The position numbers and the translations under genes were made by a program. The notes beneath the pieces were generated by a model. The model did no database searches. It had not been told where the DNA came from and saw nothing but the letters and a program-made list of their open reading frames with translations. From Piscicola geometra (lineage: Eukaryota; Annelida; Clitellata; Hirudinida; Piscicolidae): a DNA stretch of 64,000 nucleotides. This document shows, piece after piece, positions 11,233 to 23,984 of the stretch. Each line of letters opens with the position of its first letter. The stretch's first letter is position 1. The stretch is from the NCBI GenBank assembly GCA_943735955.1, contig OX030957.1, positions 6,255,301 through 6,319,300 on the forward strand, given 5' to 3'.

Positions 11233-12545
11233 GCGGCTGCCAAAATGGCAGCCGCTAACCAAATCTGGTTTCAGAATTGGCCACTCCACTGAAACTGCTT
11301 TACTTAAACTCTATAATGACCTTATTTTAACTTCTGATTCTAATGCCTCTTCTCTTCTTTTATGCCTTGACTTTTCAGCTGCTTTTGACACTGTCGACCA
11401 TACGCTTTTATTAAATGTTTTAGACTCTTCCTTTAATATTTCTGGTTCCTCTCTTATCTGGCTTAAATCCTACCTTTCTGAGCGAACTTCCTATGTATCA
11501 ATAGAATCTTCTCGTTCTTCTTCTGTTTCTTTATCTTATGGTGTTCCACAGGGCTCAATTCTTGGTCCCTTACTTTTTATTCTTTATACCTCGGAACTAC
11601 CTAATATTATTTCGTCATCTTCTCTAAACAGTCAAATTTATGCTGACGACTCCTATATTTATACATCTTTTACTGACTCTTCTCTTGACCTTACTGTTGA
11701 TAAAATAACTCTCTGTCTTCAATCTATAATCTCTTGGGCTTCTTCTATGTTTCTCAAACTTAATCCGGACAAATTTGAACTCATATATTTCAATAAAAAA
11801 TCAAAGTCTTTACTATCTCTTCCTTCTTTAGTTTTGCCTCCCCCCTCTTCACTTTCTCTAAACCCTTCATCTTCTATTCGTAGCCTTGGTTTTATTTTTG
11901 ATTCTAACTTGTCTTTAGCTCCTCAAATTCTATCTGTCTCTAAATCTTGCTACTTCCACATTCGTCGTATTAAACAGCTTCTTCCTTTTCTCGATGATCC
12001 TACCCTACAACTTCTTGTATCTTCTCTAGTTCTGTCCAGGATTGATTATTGCAACTCTCTTTACTATGGTCTCCCTAATACTACTTTGGCTCCTCTAAAT
12101 AAAACCTTCAATTGTGCTGCTCGTCTTGTTGCTCGTGCTCCTAAGTTTTCTCACATTTCTCCCTATCTTCGTTTGTTACATTGGCTACCTTTGAGATCTA
12201 GAGTGACTTTTAAAATATGCCTAAATATGTTTAAAATTCATAACTGTAATGCTCCAATCTATCTTAAAAATCTAATTAAACAACCCCCTAAATCTGGTCT
12301 AAGATCATCCACCTTTAATCGTTCTTTTCGTTTTCCAGTTAAACACTCTTTTGCTAAACGTTCTTTTTCTTACTGTGGTCCTCTTTTATGGAATTCTTTA
12401 CCTTCTTCTTTAACTTCAACTAAGTCACTCATAACTTTCCGTCGAGGCCTGAAGACGTACTTGTTTGGGACGTGATGGCTGAGCGCTTTTGTTCACTTAG
12501 TAAAGGGCGCTATACAAATTATTAGTGATTGATTGATTGATTGAT
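11233..12545 (+). mobile_element. 5'-truncated LINE with reverse transcriptase fragment, copy 1
   Basis: An open frame from about 11264 to 12475 (about 403 codons) encodes part of a non-LTR reverse transcriptase. Visible RT motifs are LDFSAAFDTVDH, YGVPQGSILGPLLF and the catalytic YADD. The downstream thumb/C-terminal part includes LHWLPLRSRV and ends GLKTYLFGT, a pattern of CR1/L2-like LINEs. No endonuclease is present. The 3' end is a conserved ~70 bp tail finishing in (attg)n. A perfect 10-bp-arm hairpin (11233-11242 with 11246-11255) lies at the 5' junction. Confidence 0.85.
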
Positions 12546-13480
12546 CGCTACTTAAAAATTATTTTAATCTTTTACCGCCATACTATCTAAAAGAATTTTA
12601 CCTTAAATTATTTTCCATTCTTTTCATTTCTATTAAACATTCACGTGTTAATTTCATTTAAGAACGAGAAAGTTGTAATATAATGCCATTATTTCGGTTT
12701 GTGTGCCTCCAAAAAAACTTACACAGTTAACTGTCCAATGAAGACTGGTTTACATTTACGTCGCACATGGCTGCAATCACATTTGATTATTATGCCACGG
12801 TTGGTGAAAGAAGTATAAGGATAAGGATTGAAAGGCAACAAACTAAGCAGAGTGTGTTATTTTACAGGAATAAGAAGAGTAAGCAGATATTTATTAGAAT
12901 TTTGTTGTTGTTAGCTCCTTCTTGAAGGATACCAAGCAGGATGCTTCAGCAATGAAGACTGGTAGATTGTTCAAAATGTTGATTATAATCGGAATTTTTT
13001 TTGCGGTAAAAATGAAGTTGACGATGGTAATGGCAGATACTTGGTCGAATTTTATATCCGTTTTCGGCTCCAGTTAGGGGGGAAATATTTATTTACTGGT
13101 ATGTCCACAAGGTTGTTTGTTATCTTGTAGATTATTGTCAGTATTGTGTGTGTCGCATTGGTGTTTCTTCTAAATCAATTTAAACATTTAAGGTTATAAT
13201 CTATTTCTTATTTTCAGTTTTTCACCATATATAAGAAGGGTTGAAAATCTTTATATTATCAGATAAACTATTTTATTATCGAGCGTTTCTCCTTTATAAA
13301 ATACAACCTGTCAGAAAATGTATAGAGTGGTGAATGGTTTAAATATTTTTCAAACTACTAAAAGTTATTCACATCAATCCATTTTATTGTTGCGATGGTA
13401 TTTAAAATACTAGTTTACTTATTTTCAATCAGTTTAATTAAGAAAATTATTTTTTTAAAACCATTACGCAACACTAAGGC

Positions 13481-15625
13481 TCACACTAGACATAGGGCGA
13501 CCACTGCGTAGATACAGGCATCAATAATAAACACCAGGAAAGGCATGGACTTGACGGTAGAAGCATATATCTGGTTCTGAATTATGGTGCCAAGAAGCAA
13601 ACCCTGAACTTGAATAATTGAGAGACAGCCTATCAAAATACCTGTGTGTTGAATAGTTCAATGAAGATATGTTACGTCAATAATATTGCTAGGGTAGAAT
13701 TTAGATAAGGATTTTGAAAAATAATATACAATAAAATAAGCAAAAGCGTTGATCTGCTGCAAATCTTGGAGGACTCTACCCAGCATGGGTGGCGATTTTG
13801 AGTTCCGGAACCCCTCCCAAACTTGAAAACAAAACATTTTAAAACTCCTATTTTGATACAAGTATTCAAGTGCTTTTGTTCGATTCATAAAAGGCGCTAT
13901 ATAAATAATTAGTCAATCAATCACTAATTATTTCTATAGCGCCCTTTACGAAGTTGACAAAAGCGCTCAGCTATCACGTTTTGAACAAATACGTCTTCAG
14001 GCCTCGATGGAAAGCTATGAGTGACTAAGTTGAAGTCACTGATTGATTGATTGGTAAGTAAAAAGAAAAACAATTTTTTGTGAAAAAAGTGGAGGAGTCC
14101 ACATTTAAACTTTTAACATCATAAACTTCAAATAATGTTTACTGGTGTATTTAAATAAATTCAAACATAAAGCGAACGTACACTTTTTCAAGTTACACTG
14201 TGCTAAGTAAAAAGGTTAGAAAGTATCGAACCGGTGTTTTCAGACTTTATGATCTTGGTGCCTAGAGACTTCAGGAGAGGAATGGGTAGCGTCATGAAGC
14301 ATCCAGCAAATGGGACTGTGAATGGATGGTTTGGTAAATAAAGATGCTAAAATAGTTTCTTCAATGATCTTTTTACAAGTTTTTATAACCATAGTCTTAC
14401 ATTTTGTGTTTTTTAAAACTCTATGTTAAGACGCACTTATTTAGAAAACATTTTAATTTGAAACGCCTTTTAAATGCAATTTTAAAGTATACTAAGGTAA
14501 AATACTTTTTAAAAATAAAACTAAAAAGTATAATAAGAACTAACCAGTAAATAGAACTCCTATAGTGGTAGAAAATGCAAAAATTAGGAAGTAAGAGATG
14601 CCAAAGATGGTCCCAAAGAGGGAAAGAACAACTTCGCCAACGAGATGAACAAAAAAATGAGTGCAAAGCCAGTTGGAAAAAAAGTCGCATACATTGACAG
14701 TGGTGAGAAAAATTCCAACTAAAAAAGGCGTGAGACAGAGTGGGTAGCCGATGATTTTGAGAACTTCCACGTTAAAACTTCCATATTCTGTAGATGCAAC
14801 AAGAAAAACTGAAATAGAAATTATGAAAAGTTCAAACCTTTTGTTATCATTTTCAGTAGTGCTGTATATCTTGAAAGTGTTTGAGAAGTGCGTCGAAGAG
14901 AAAAATGGGGTTGGCTGGAGATTCTCGCAGAGCAGTGATTCTTTCAAAAAACAAACATAAAACGCACAAAAAACAATGATTGCTGTCAGAAAAACTAGAC
15001 CCCAGACGTATCCGAGATATTTTATGCACAAACCCATCAGAAAATTTGACAAAATGCTGCCAATACCTGCAAAAATCTCTAATAACACTATTCTTTTTGA
15101 TCTGTTTTCGTCAGTTGTGATGTCTGTCAGATAAGAATAAGTACCCATCAAAAAGGTGGCTGACATTCCAAAAAGGCTGTCTACAAAGGAAGATAGAATA
15201 AGAAAGTAGACACTAAGATTGAAAACGAACATAACAAGCACGAGGATCATTCGGAGAAAAGCCCCAAGCAGCGAAAACATAATGACATTTACCCTCCCAT
15301 GAGAGTCGCTGTACCCTCCAAGCAAAATGGCCATGAAGAACGATGGAACAATGGCTGCAATGTCTGCATACATCAGAACAATAGATGCCTCTGCCGAAAC
15401 ATCTCTTTCTTTCGTCTCTCCATTCAAACATACATCAGATCTGTTGGAGGAGCTGAAAGGAATAATATGTTCTGACTCCTTCATTTCAAGCATATGCTTG
15501 GTCAGTTGACTTATTACAGTAAAACTGCCGAAAAAATACAGATTGAAGAAAAAGACAGCGGGTTCTATCAAAGTACAACACCCCTTTTTTTTTTGTTCAT
15601 AAGTTATTAATGTCTCCTCTTCCAT
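13481..15625 (-). CDS. SLC46-family MFS transporter, gene 2 of 5 (hybrid)
   Basis: Predicted 441-aa transporter. Exons (minus): 15625-14545, 14315-14232, 13641-13481. The first ~105 residues are the same as gene 1, including the MEEETLITY start and the loop SNRSDVCLNGETKERDV. From about TDENRSKRIVLLEIF onward it is the same as gene 4. The stretch between is a mosaic, for example DSLFGMSATF as gene 1 but RVNVIMFSLL as gene 4. MFS motif A GGYSDSHGR is intact. The gene therefore looks like the product of recombination between two paralogues inside the large first exon. The frame is open and splice sites are kept, so it is probably functional. Confidence 0.85.
13886..14056. repeat. Head-to-head LINE 3'-end fragments (also in units 2 and 3)
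   Basis: A sense 3' end (aaaggcgctatataaataat, about 13886-13917) runs directly into an antisense one (tatagcgccctttacgaag onward to about 14056). The antisense copy extends into the gcctgaagacgta region of the RT end. It lies between exons 2 and 3 of gene 2, so it is intronic. Equivalent copies lie about 5.25 and 10.5 kb downstream. Confidence 0.75.
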
Positions 15626-16485
15626 TCTGAGAGTGTTATAAATTAGTAAAGAATTATTATCCGAAAAACTGTATGAGGAAGCCTGTTTTCGAAACGAATT
15701 AAAAGTGACATTAAAAATATTAATTCAATAATTGCTACATTTAAAATTTATTTTAAAATAATTCAGAGAAATTGTAAATGAATTTTTTAAAATTAAATTA
15801 TATTCATCTTGATTTATTCTTGAGTTATTTAACATATCTATCTAGAAAAAAACTCACTTCTTCCTTCCTCTCAATCTCAATCAATCAATCAATCACTAAT
15901 GATTTGTATAGCGCCTTTTACTAAGTGAACAAAGGCGCTCTTCAAATAAATTTGTTAAATAAAACGGTTTTTAGACCACTACCAATATATGTATATATAT
16001 AAATTTAAATATATATATAAACAAACAATCAACCTCAATAATCCAACCTCACCCACACCACCATGACAATCACCGCCAAAAAATCACTATCACCATAAAT
16101 AAAAAATTCAATCATCACCACAATACCAACACTCATACCAGAGCACAATCATCACCACATCATCCTCAAAACAACAAAACACAATCATCATTCTTCTCAA
16201 TTTTCTGTCTTCGCCCTGGTGTCGAGGCTGCGATAGAGGGTGAAGGAGAAGTCCTTGCCATCGCTGTTACTGCTGCTGCTATGGAAAGCTTTCTCCTTTA
16301 TGTCGCAGCTCACTTGATTCCCTGCGGCCATCTTGGTCTGCTGCGGCCATTCTCGACAGATTCAAAACAACCAACATTCGCACTAAAAAAATTCTAATTA
16401 ATTAAATTTAATTTTTATTTAGACTTAAGATTCTAAAATTTTAATATATTATACCCAAAACCGTTTATTCTACAAATTTATTTGA

Positions 16486-17798
16486 GCGGCTGCCAAAATG
16501 GCAGCCGCTAACCAAATCTGGTTTCAGAATTGGCCACTCCACTGAAACTGCTTTACTTAAACTCTATAATGACCTTATTTTAACTTCTGATTCTAATGCC
16601 TCTTCTCTTCTTTTATGCCTTGACTTTTCAGCTGCTTTTGACACTGTCGACCATACGCTTTTATTAAATGTTTTAGACTCTTCCTTTAATATTTCTGGTT
16701 CCTCTCTTATCTGGCTTAAATCCTACCTTTCTGAGCGAACTTCCTATGTATCAATAGAATCTTCTCGTTCTTCTTCTGTTTCTTTATCTTATGGTGTTCC
16801 ACAGGGCTCAATTCTTGGTCCCTTACTTTTTATTCTTTATACCTCGGAACTACCTAATATTATTTCGTCATCTTCTCTAAACAGTCAAATTTATGCTGAC
16901 GACTCCTATATTTATACATCTTTTACTGACTCTTCTCTTGACCTTACTGTTGATAAAATAACTCTCTGTCTTCAATCTATAATCTCTTGGGCTTCTTCTA
17001 TGTTTCTCAAACTTAATCCGGACAAATTTGAACTCATATATTTCAATAAAAAATCAAAGTCTTTACTATCTCTTCCTTCTTTAGTTTTGCCTCCCCCCTC
17101 TTCACTTTCTCTAAACCCTTCATCTTCTATTCGTAGCCTTGGTTTTATTTTTGATTCTAACTTGTCTTTAGCTCCTCAAATTCTATCTGTCTCTAAATCT
17201 TGCTACTTCCACATTCGTCGTATTAAACAGCTTCTTCCTTTTCTCGATGATCCTACCCTACAACTTCTTGTATCTTCTCTAGTTCTGTCCAGGATTGATT
17301 ATTGCAACTCTCTTTACTATGGTCTCCCTAATACTACTTTGGCTCCTCTAAATAAAACCTTCAATTGTGCTGCTCGTCTTGTTGCTCGTGCTCCTAAGTT
17401 TTCTCACATTTCTCCCTATCTTCGTTTGTTACATTGGCTACCTTTGAGATCTAGAGTGACTTTTAAAATATGCCTAAATATGTTTAAAATTCATAACTGT
17501 AATGCTCCAATCTATCTTAAAAATCTAATTAAACAACCCCCTAAATCTGGTCTAAGATCATCCACCTTTAATCGTTCTTTTCGTTTTCCAGTTAAACACT
17601 CTTTTGCTAAACGTTCTTTTTCTTACTGTGGTCCTCTTTTATGGAATTCTTTACCTTCTTCTTTAACTTCAACTAAGTCACTCATAACTTTCCGTCGAGG
17701 CCTGAAGACGTACTTGTTTGGGACGTGATGGCTGAGCGCTTTTGTTCACTTAGTAAAGGGCGCTATACAAATTATTAGTGATTGATTGATTGATTGAT
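16486..17798 (+). mobile_element. 5'-truncated LINE with RT fragment, copy 2
   Basis: Copy of the element at 11233-12545, displaced by exactly 5,253 bp, with the same open frame (about 16517-17728). It was carried here by the segmental tandem duplication rather than by an independent insertion, because both flanks are duplicated too. Confidence 0.85.
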
Positions 17799-18733
17799 CG
17801 CTACTTAAAAATTATTTTAATCTTTTACCGCCATACTATCTAAAAGAATTTTACCTTAAATTATTTTCCATTCTTTTCATTTCTATTAAACATTCACGTG
17901 TTAATTTCATTTAAGAACGAGAAAGTTGTAATATAATGCCATTATTTCGGTTTGTGTGCCTCCAAAAAAACTTACACAGTTAACTGTCCAATGAAGACTG
18001 GTTTACATTTACGTCGCACATGGCTGCAATCACATTTGATTATTATGCCACGGTTGGTGAAAGAAGTATAAGGATAAGGATTGAAAGGCAACAAACTAAG
18101 CAGAGTGTGTTATTTTACAGGAATAAGAAGAGTAAGCAGATATTTATTAGAATTTTGTTGTTGTTAGCTCCTTCTTGAAGGATACCAAGCAGGATGCTTC
18201 AGCAATGAAGACTGGTAGATTGTTCAAAATGTTGATTATAATCGGAATTTTTTTTGCGGTAAAAATGAAGTTGACGATGGTAATGGCAGATACTTGGTCG
18301 AATTTTATATCCGTTTTCGGCTCCAGTTAGGGGGGAAATATTTATTTACTGGTATGTCCACAAGGTTGTTTGTTATCTTGTAGATTATTGTCAGTATTGT
18401 GTGTGTCGCATTGGTGTTTCTTCTAAATCAATTTAAACATTTAAGGTTATAATCTATTTCTTATTTTCAGTTTTTCACCATATATAAGAAGGGTTGAAAA
18501 TCTTTATATTATCAGATAAACTATTTTATTATCGAGCGTTTCTCCTTTATAAAATACAACCTGTCAGAAAATGTATAGAGTGGTGAATGGTTTAAATATT
18601 TTTCAAACTACTAAAAGTTATTCACATCAATCCATTTTATTGTTGCGATGGTATTTAAAATACTAGTTTACTTATTTTCAATCAGTTTAATTAAGAAAAT
18701 TATTTTTTTAAAACCATTACGCAACACTAAGGC

Positions 18734-20878
18734 TCACACTAGACATAGGGCGACCACTGCGTAGATACAGGCATCAATAATAAACACCAGGAAAGGCATG
18801 GACTTGACGGTAGAAGCATATATCTGGTTCTGAATTATGGTGCCAAGAAGCAAACCCTGAACTTGAATAATTGAGAGACAGCCTAACAAAATACCTGTGT
18901 GTTGAATAGTTCAATGAAGATATGTTACGTCAATAATATTGCTAGGGTAGAATTTAGATAAGGATTTTGAAAAATAATATACAATAAAATAAGCAAAAGC
19001 GTTGATCTGCTGCAAATCTTTGAGGACTCTACCCAGCATGGGTGGCGATTTTGAGTTCCGGAACCCCTCCCAAACTTGAAAACAAAACATTTTAAAACTC
19101 CTATTTTGATACAAGTATTCAAGTGCTTTTGTTCGATTCATAAAAGGCGCTATATAAATAATTAGTCAATCAATCACTAATTATTTCTATAGCGCCCTTT
19201 ACGAAGTTGACAAAAGCGCTCAGCTATCACGTTTTGAACAAATACGTCTTCAGGCCTCGATGGAAAGCTATGAGTGACTAAGTTGAAGTCACTGATTGAT
19301 TGATTGGTAAGTAAAAAGAAAAACAATTTTTTGTGAAAAAAGTGGAGGAGTCCACATTTAAACTTTTAACATCATAAACTTCAAATAATGTTTACTGGTG
19401 TATTTAAATAAATTCAAACATAAAGCGAACGTACACTTTTTCAAGTTACACTGTGCTAAGTAAAAAGGTTAGAAAGTATCGAACCGGTGTTTTCAGACTT
19501 TATGATCTTGGTGCCTAGAGACTTCAGGAGAGGAATGGGTAGCGTCATGAAGCATCCAGCAAATGGGACTGTGAATGGATGGTTTGGTAAATAAAGATGC
19601 TAAAATAGTTTCTTCAATGATCTTTTTACAAGTTTTTATAACCATAGTCTTACATTTTGTGTTTTTTAAAACTCTATGTTAAGAAGCACTTATTTAGAAA
19701 ACATTTTAATTTGAAACGCCTTTTAAATGCAATTTTAAAGTATACTAAGGTAAAATACTTTTTAAAAATAAAACTAAAAAGTATAATAAGAACTAACCAG
19801 TAAATAGAACTCCTATAGTGGTAGAAAATGCAAAAATTAGGAAGTAAGAGATGCCAAAGATGGTCCCAAAGAGGGAAAGAACAACTTCGCCAACGAGATG
19901 AACAAAAAAATGAGTGCAAAGCCAGTTGGAAAAAAAGTCGCATACATTGACAGTGGTGAGAAAAATTCCAACTAAAAAAGGCGTGAGACAGAGTGGGTAG
20001 CCGATGATTTTGAGAACTTCCACGTTAAAACTTCCATATTCTGTAGATGCAACAAGAAAAACTGAAATAGAAATTATGAAAAGTTCAAACCTTTTGTTAT
20101 CATTTTCAGTAGTGCTGTATATCTTGAAAGTGTTTGAGAAGTGCGTCGAAGAGAAAAATGGGGTTGGCTGGAGATTCTCGCAGAGCAGTGATTCTTTCAA
20201 AAAACAAACATAAAACGCACAAAAAACAATGATTGCTGTCAGAAAAACTAGACCCCAGACGTATCCGAGATATTTTATGCACAAACCCATCAGAAAATTT
20301 GACAAAATGCTGCCAATACCTGCAAAAATCTCTAATAACACTATTCTTTTTGATCTGTTTTCGTCAGTTGTGATGTCTGTCAGATAAGAATAAGTACCCA
20401 TCAAAAAGGTGGCTGACATTCCAAAAAGGCTGTCTACAAAGGAAGATAGAATAAGAAAGTAGACACTAAGATTGAAAACGAACATAACAAGCACGAGGAT
20501 CATTCGGAGAAAAGCCCCAAGCAGCGAAAACATAATGACATTTACCCTCCCATGAGAGTCGCTGTACCCTCCAAGCAAAATGGCCATGAAGAACGATGGA
20601 ACAATGGCTGCAATGTCTGCATACATCAGAACAATAGATGCCTCTGCCGAAACATCTCTTTCTTTCGTCTCTCCATTCAAACATACATCAGATCTGTTGG
20701 AGGAGCTGAAAGGAATAATATGTTCTGACTCCTTCATTTCAAGCATATGCTTGGTCAGTTGACTTATTACAGTAAAACTGCCGAAAAAATACAGATTGAA
20801 GAAAAAGACAGCGGGTTCTATCAAAGTACAACACCCCTTTTTTTTTTGTTCATAAGTTATTAATGTCTCCTCTTCCAT
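18734..20878 (-). CDS. SLC46-family MFS transporter, gene 3 of 5 (hybrid)
   Basis: Same structure and apparently the same protein sequence as gene 2 (441 aa). Exons (minus): 20878-19798, 19568-19485, 18894-18734, displaced by 5,253 bp. Only a few silent or intronic differences from unit 1 were noticed. An example is aatctttgagg here against aatcttggagg near 13770. See gene 2 for domains. Such a recent copy could reflect real copy-number variation or an assembly artefact. Confidence 0.8.
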
Positions 20879-21738
20879 TCTGAGAGTGTTATAAATTAGT
20901 AAAGAATTATTATCCGAAAAACTGTATGAGGAAGCCTGTTTTCGAAACGAATTAAAAGTGACATTAAAAATATTAATTCAATAATTGCTACATTTAAAAT
21001 TTATTTTAAAATAATTCAGAGAAATTGTAAATGAATTTTTTAAAATTAAATTATATTCATCTTGATTTATTCTTGAGTTATTTAACATATCTATCTAGAA
21101 AAAAACTCACTTCTTCCTTCCTCTCAATCTCAATCAATCAATCAATCACTAATGATTTGTATAGCGCCTTTTACTAAGTGAACAAAGGCGCTCTTCAAAT
21201 AAATTTGTTAAATAAAACGGTTTTTAGACCACTACCAATATATGTATATATATAAATTTAAATATATATATAAACAAACAATCAACCTCAATAATCCAAC
21301 CTCACCCACACCACCATGACAATCACCGCCAAAAAATCACTATCACCATAAATAAAAAATTCAATCATCACCACAATACCAACACTCATACCAGAGCACA
21401 ATCATCACCACATCATCCTCAAAACAACAAAACACAATCATCATTCTTCTCAATTTTCTGTCTTCGCCCTGGTGTCGAGGCTGCGATAGAGGGTGAAGGA
21501 GAAGTCCTTGCCATCGCTGTTACTGCTGCTGCTATGGAAAGCTTTCTCCTTTATGTCGCAGCTCACTTGATTCCCTGCGGCCATCTTGGTCTGCTGCGGC
21601 CATTCTCGACAGATTCAAAACAACCAACATTCGCACTAAAAAAATTCTAATTAATTAAATTTAATTTTTATTTAGACTTAAGATTCTAAAATTTTAATAT
21701 ATTATACCCAAAACCGTTTATTCTACAAATTTATTTGA

Positions 21739-23049
21739 GCGGCTGCCAAAATGGCAGCCGCTAACCAAATCTGGTTTCAGAATTGGCCACTCCACTGAAA
21801 CTGCTTTACTTAAACTCTATAATGACCTTATTTTAACTTCTGATTCTAATGCCTCTTCTCTTCTTTTATGCCTTGACTTTTCAGCTGCTTTTGACACTGT
21901 CGACCATACGCTTTTATTAAATGTTTTAGACTCTTCCTTTAATATTTCTGGTTCCTCTCTTATCTGGCTTAAATCCTACCTTTCTGAGCGAACTTCCTAT
22001 GTATCAATAGAATCTTCTCGTTCTTCTTCTGTTTCTTTATCTTATGGTGTTCCACAGGGCTCAATTCTTGGTCCCTTACTTTTTATTCTTTATACCTCGG
22101 AACTACCTAATATTATTTCGTCATCTTCTCTAAACAGTCAAATTTATGCTGACGACTCCTATATTTATACATCTTTTACTGACTCTTCTCTTGACCTTAC
22201 TGTTGATAAAATAACTCTCTGTCTTCAATCTATAATCTCTTGGGCTTCTTCTATGTTTCTCAAACTTAATCCGGACAAATTTGAACTCATATATTTCAAT
22301 AAAAAATCAAAGTCTTTACTATCTCTTCCTTCTTTAGTTTTGCCTCCCCCCTCTTCACTTTCTCTAAACCCTTCATCTTCTATTCGTAGCCTTGGTTTTA
22401 TTTTTGATTCTAACTTGTCTTTAGCTCCTCAAATTCTATCTGTCTCTAAATCTTGCTACTTCCACATTCGTCGTATTAAACAGCTTCTTCCTTTTCTCGA
22501 TGATCCTACCCTACAACTTCTTGTATCTTCTCTAGTTCTGTCCAGGATTGATTATTGCAACTCTCTTTACTATGGTCTCCCTAATACTACTTTGGCTCCT
22601 CTAAATAAAACCTTCAATTGTGCTGCTCGTCTTGTTGCTCGTGCTCCTAAGTTTTCTCACATTTCTCCCTATCTTCGTTTGTTACATTGGCTACCTTTGA
22701 GATCTAGAGTGACTTTTAAAATATGCCTAAATATGTTTAAAATTCATAACTGTAATGCTCCAATCTATCTTAAAAATCTAATTAAACAACCCCCTAAATC
22801 TGGTCTAAGATCATCCACCTTTAATCGTTCTTTTCGTTTTCCAGTTAAACACTCTTGCTAAACGTTCTTTTTCTTACTGTGGTCCTCTTTTATGGAATTC
22901 TTTACCTTCTTCTTTAACTTCAACTAAGTCACTCATAACTTTCCGTCGAGGCCTGAAGACGTACTTGTTTGGGACGTGATGGCTGAGCGCTTTTGTTCAC
23001 TTAGTAAAGGGCGCTATACAAATTATTAGTGATTGATTGATTGATTGAT
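21739..23049 (+). mobile_element. 5'-truncated LINE with RT fragment, copy 3, frameshifted
   Basis: Third copy of the unit LINE. A 2-bp deletion near 22854 (cactcttgctaa against cactcttttgctaa) shifts the frame and stops translation at 22861, about 38 residues early. The loss shifts all downstream coordinates of unit 3, giving a spacing of 5,251 bp. Confidence 0.85.
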
Positions 23050-23984
23050 CGCTACTTAAAAATTATTTTAATCTTTTACCGCCATACTATCTAAAAGAAT
23101 TTTACCTTAAATTATTTTCCATTCTTTTCATTTCTATTAAACATTCACGTGTTAATTTCATTTAAGAACGAGAAAGTTGTAATATAATGCCATTATTTCG
23201 GTTTGTGTGCCTCCAAAAAAACTTACACAGTTAACTGTCCAATGAAGACTGGTTTACATTTACGTCGCACATGGCTGCAATCACATTTGATTATTATGCC
23301 ACGGTTGGTGAAAGAAGTATAAGGATAAGGATTGAAAGGCAACAAACTAAGCAGAGTGTGTTATTTTACAGGAATAAGAAGAGTAAGCAGATATTTATTA
23401 GAATTTTGTTGTTGTTAGCTCCTTCTTGAAGGATACCAAGCAGGATGCTTCAGCAATGAAGACTGGTAGATTGTTCAAAATGTTGATTATAATCGGAATT
23501 TTTTTTGCGGTAAAAATGAAGTTGACGATGGTAATGGCAGATACTTGGTCGAATTTTATATCCGTTTTCGGCTCCAGTTAGGGGGGAAATATTTATTTAC
23601 TGGTATGTCCACAAGGTTGTTTGTTATCTTGTAGATTATTGTCAGTATTGTGTGTGTCGCATTGGTGTTTCTTCTAAATCAATTTAAACATTTAAGGTTA
23701 TAATCTATTTCTTATTTTCAGTTTTTCACCATATATAAGAAGGGTTGAAAATCTTTATATTATCAGATAAACTATTTTATTATCGAGCGTTTCTCCTTTA
23801 TAAAATACAACCTGTCAGAAAATGTATAGAGTGGTGAATGGTTTAAATATTTTTCAAACTACTAAAAGTTATTCACATCAATCCATTTTATTGTTGCGAT
23901 GGTATTTAAAATACTAGTTTACTTATTTTCAATCAGTTTAATTAAGAAAATTATTTTTTTAAAACCATTACGCAACACTAAGGC

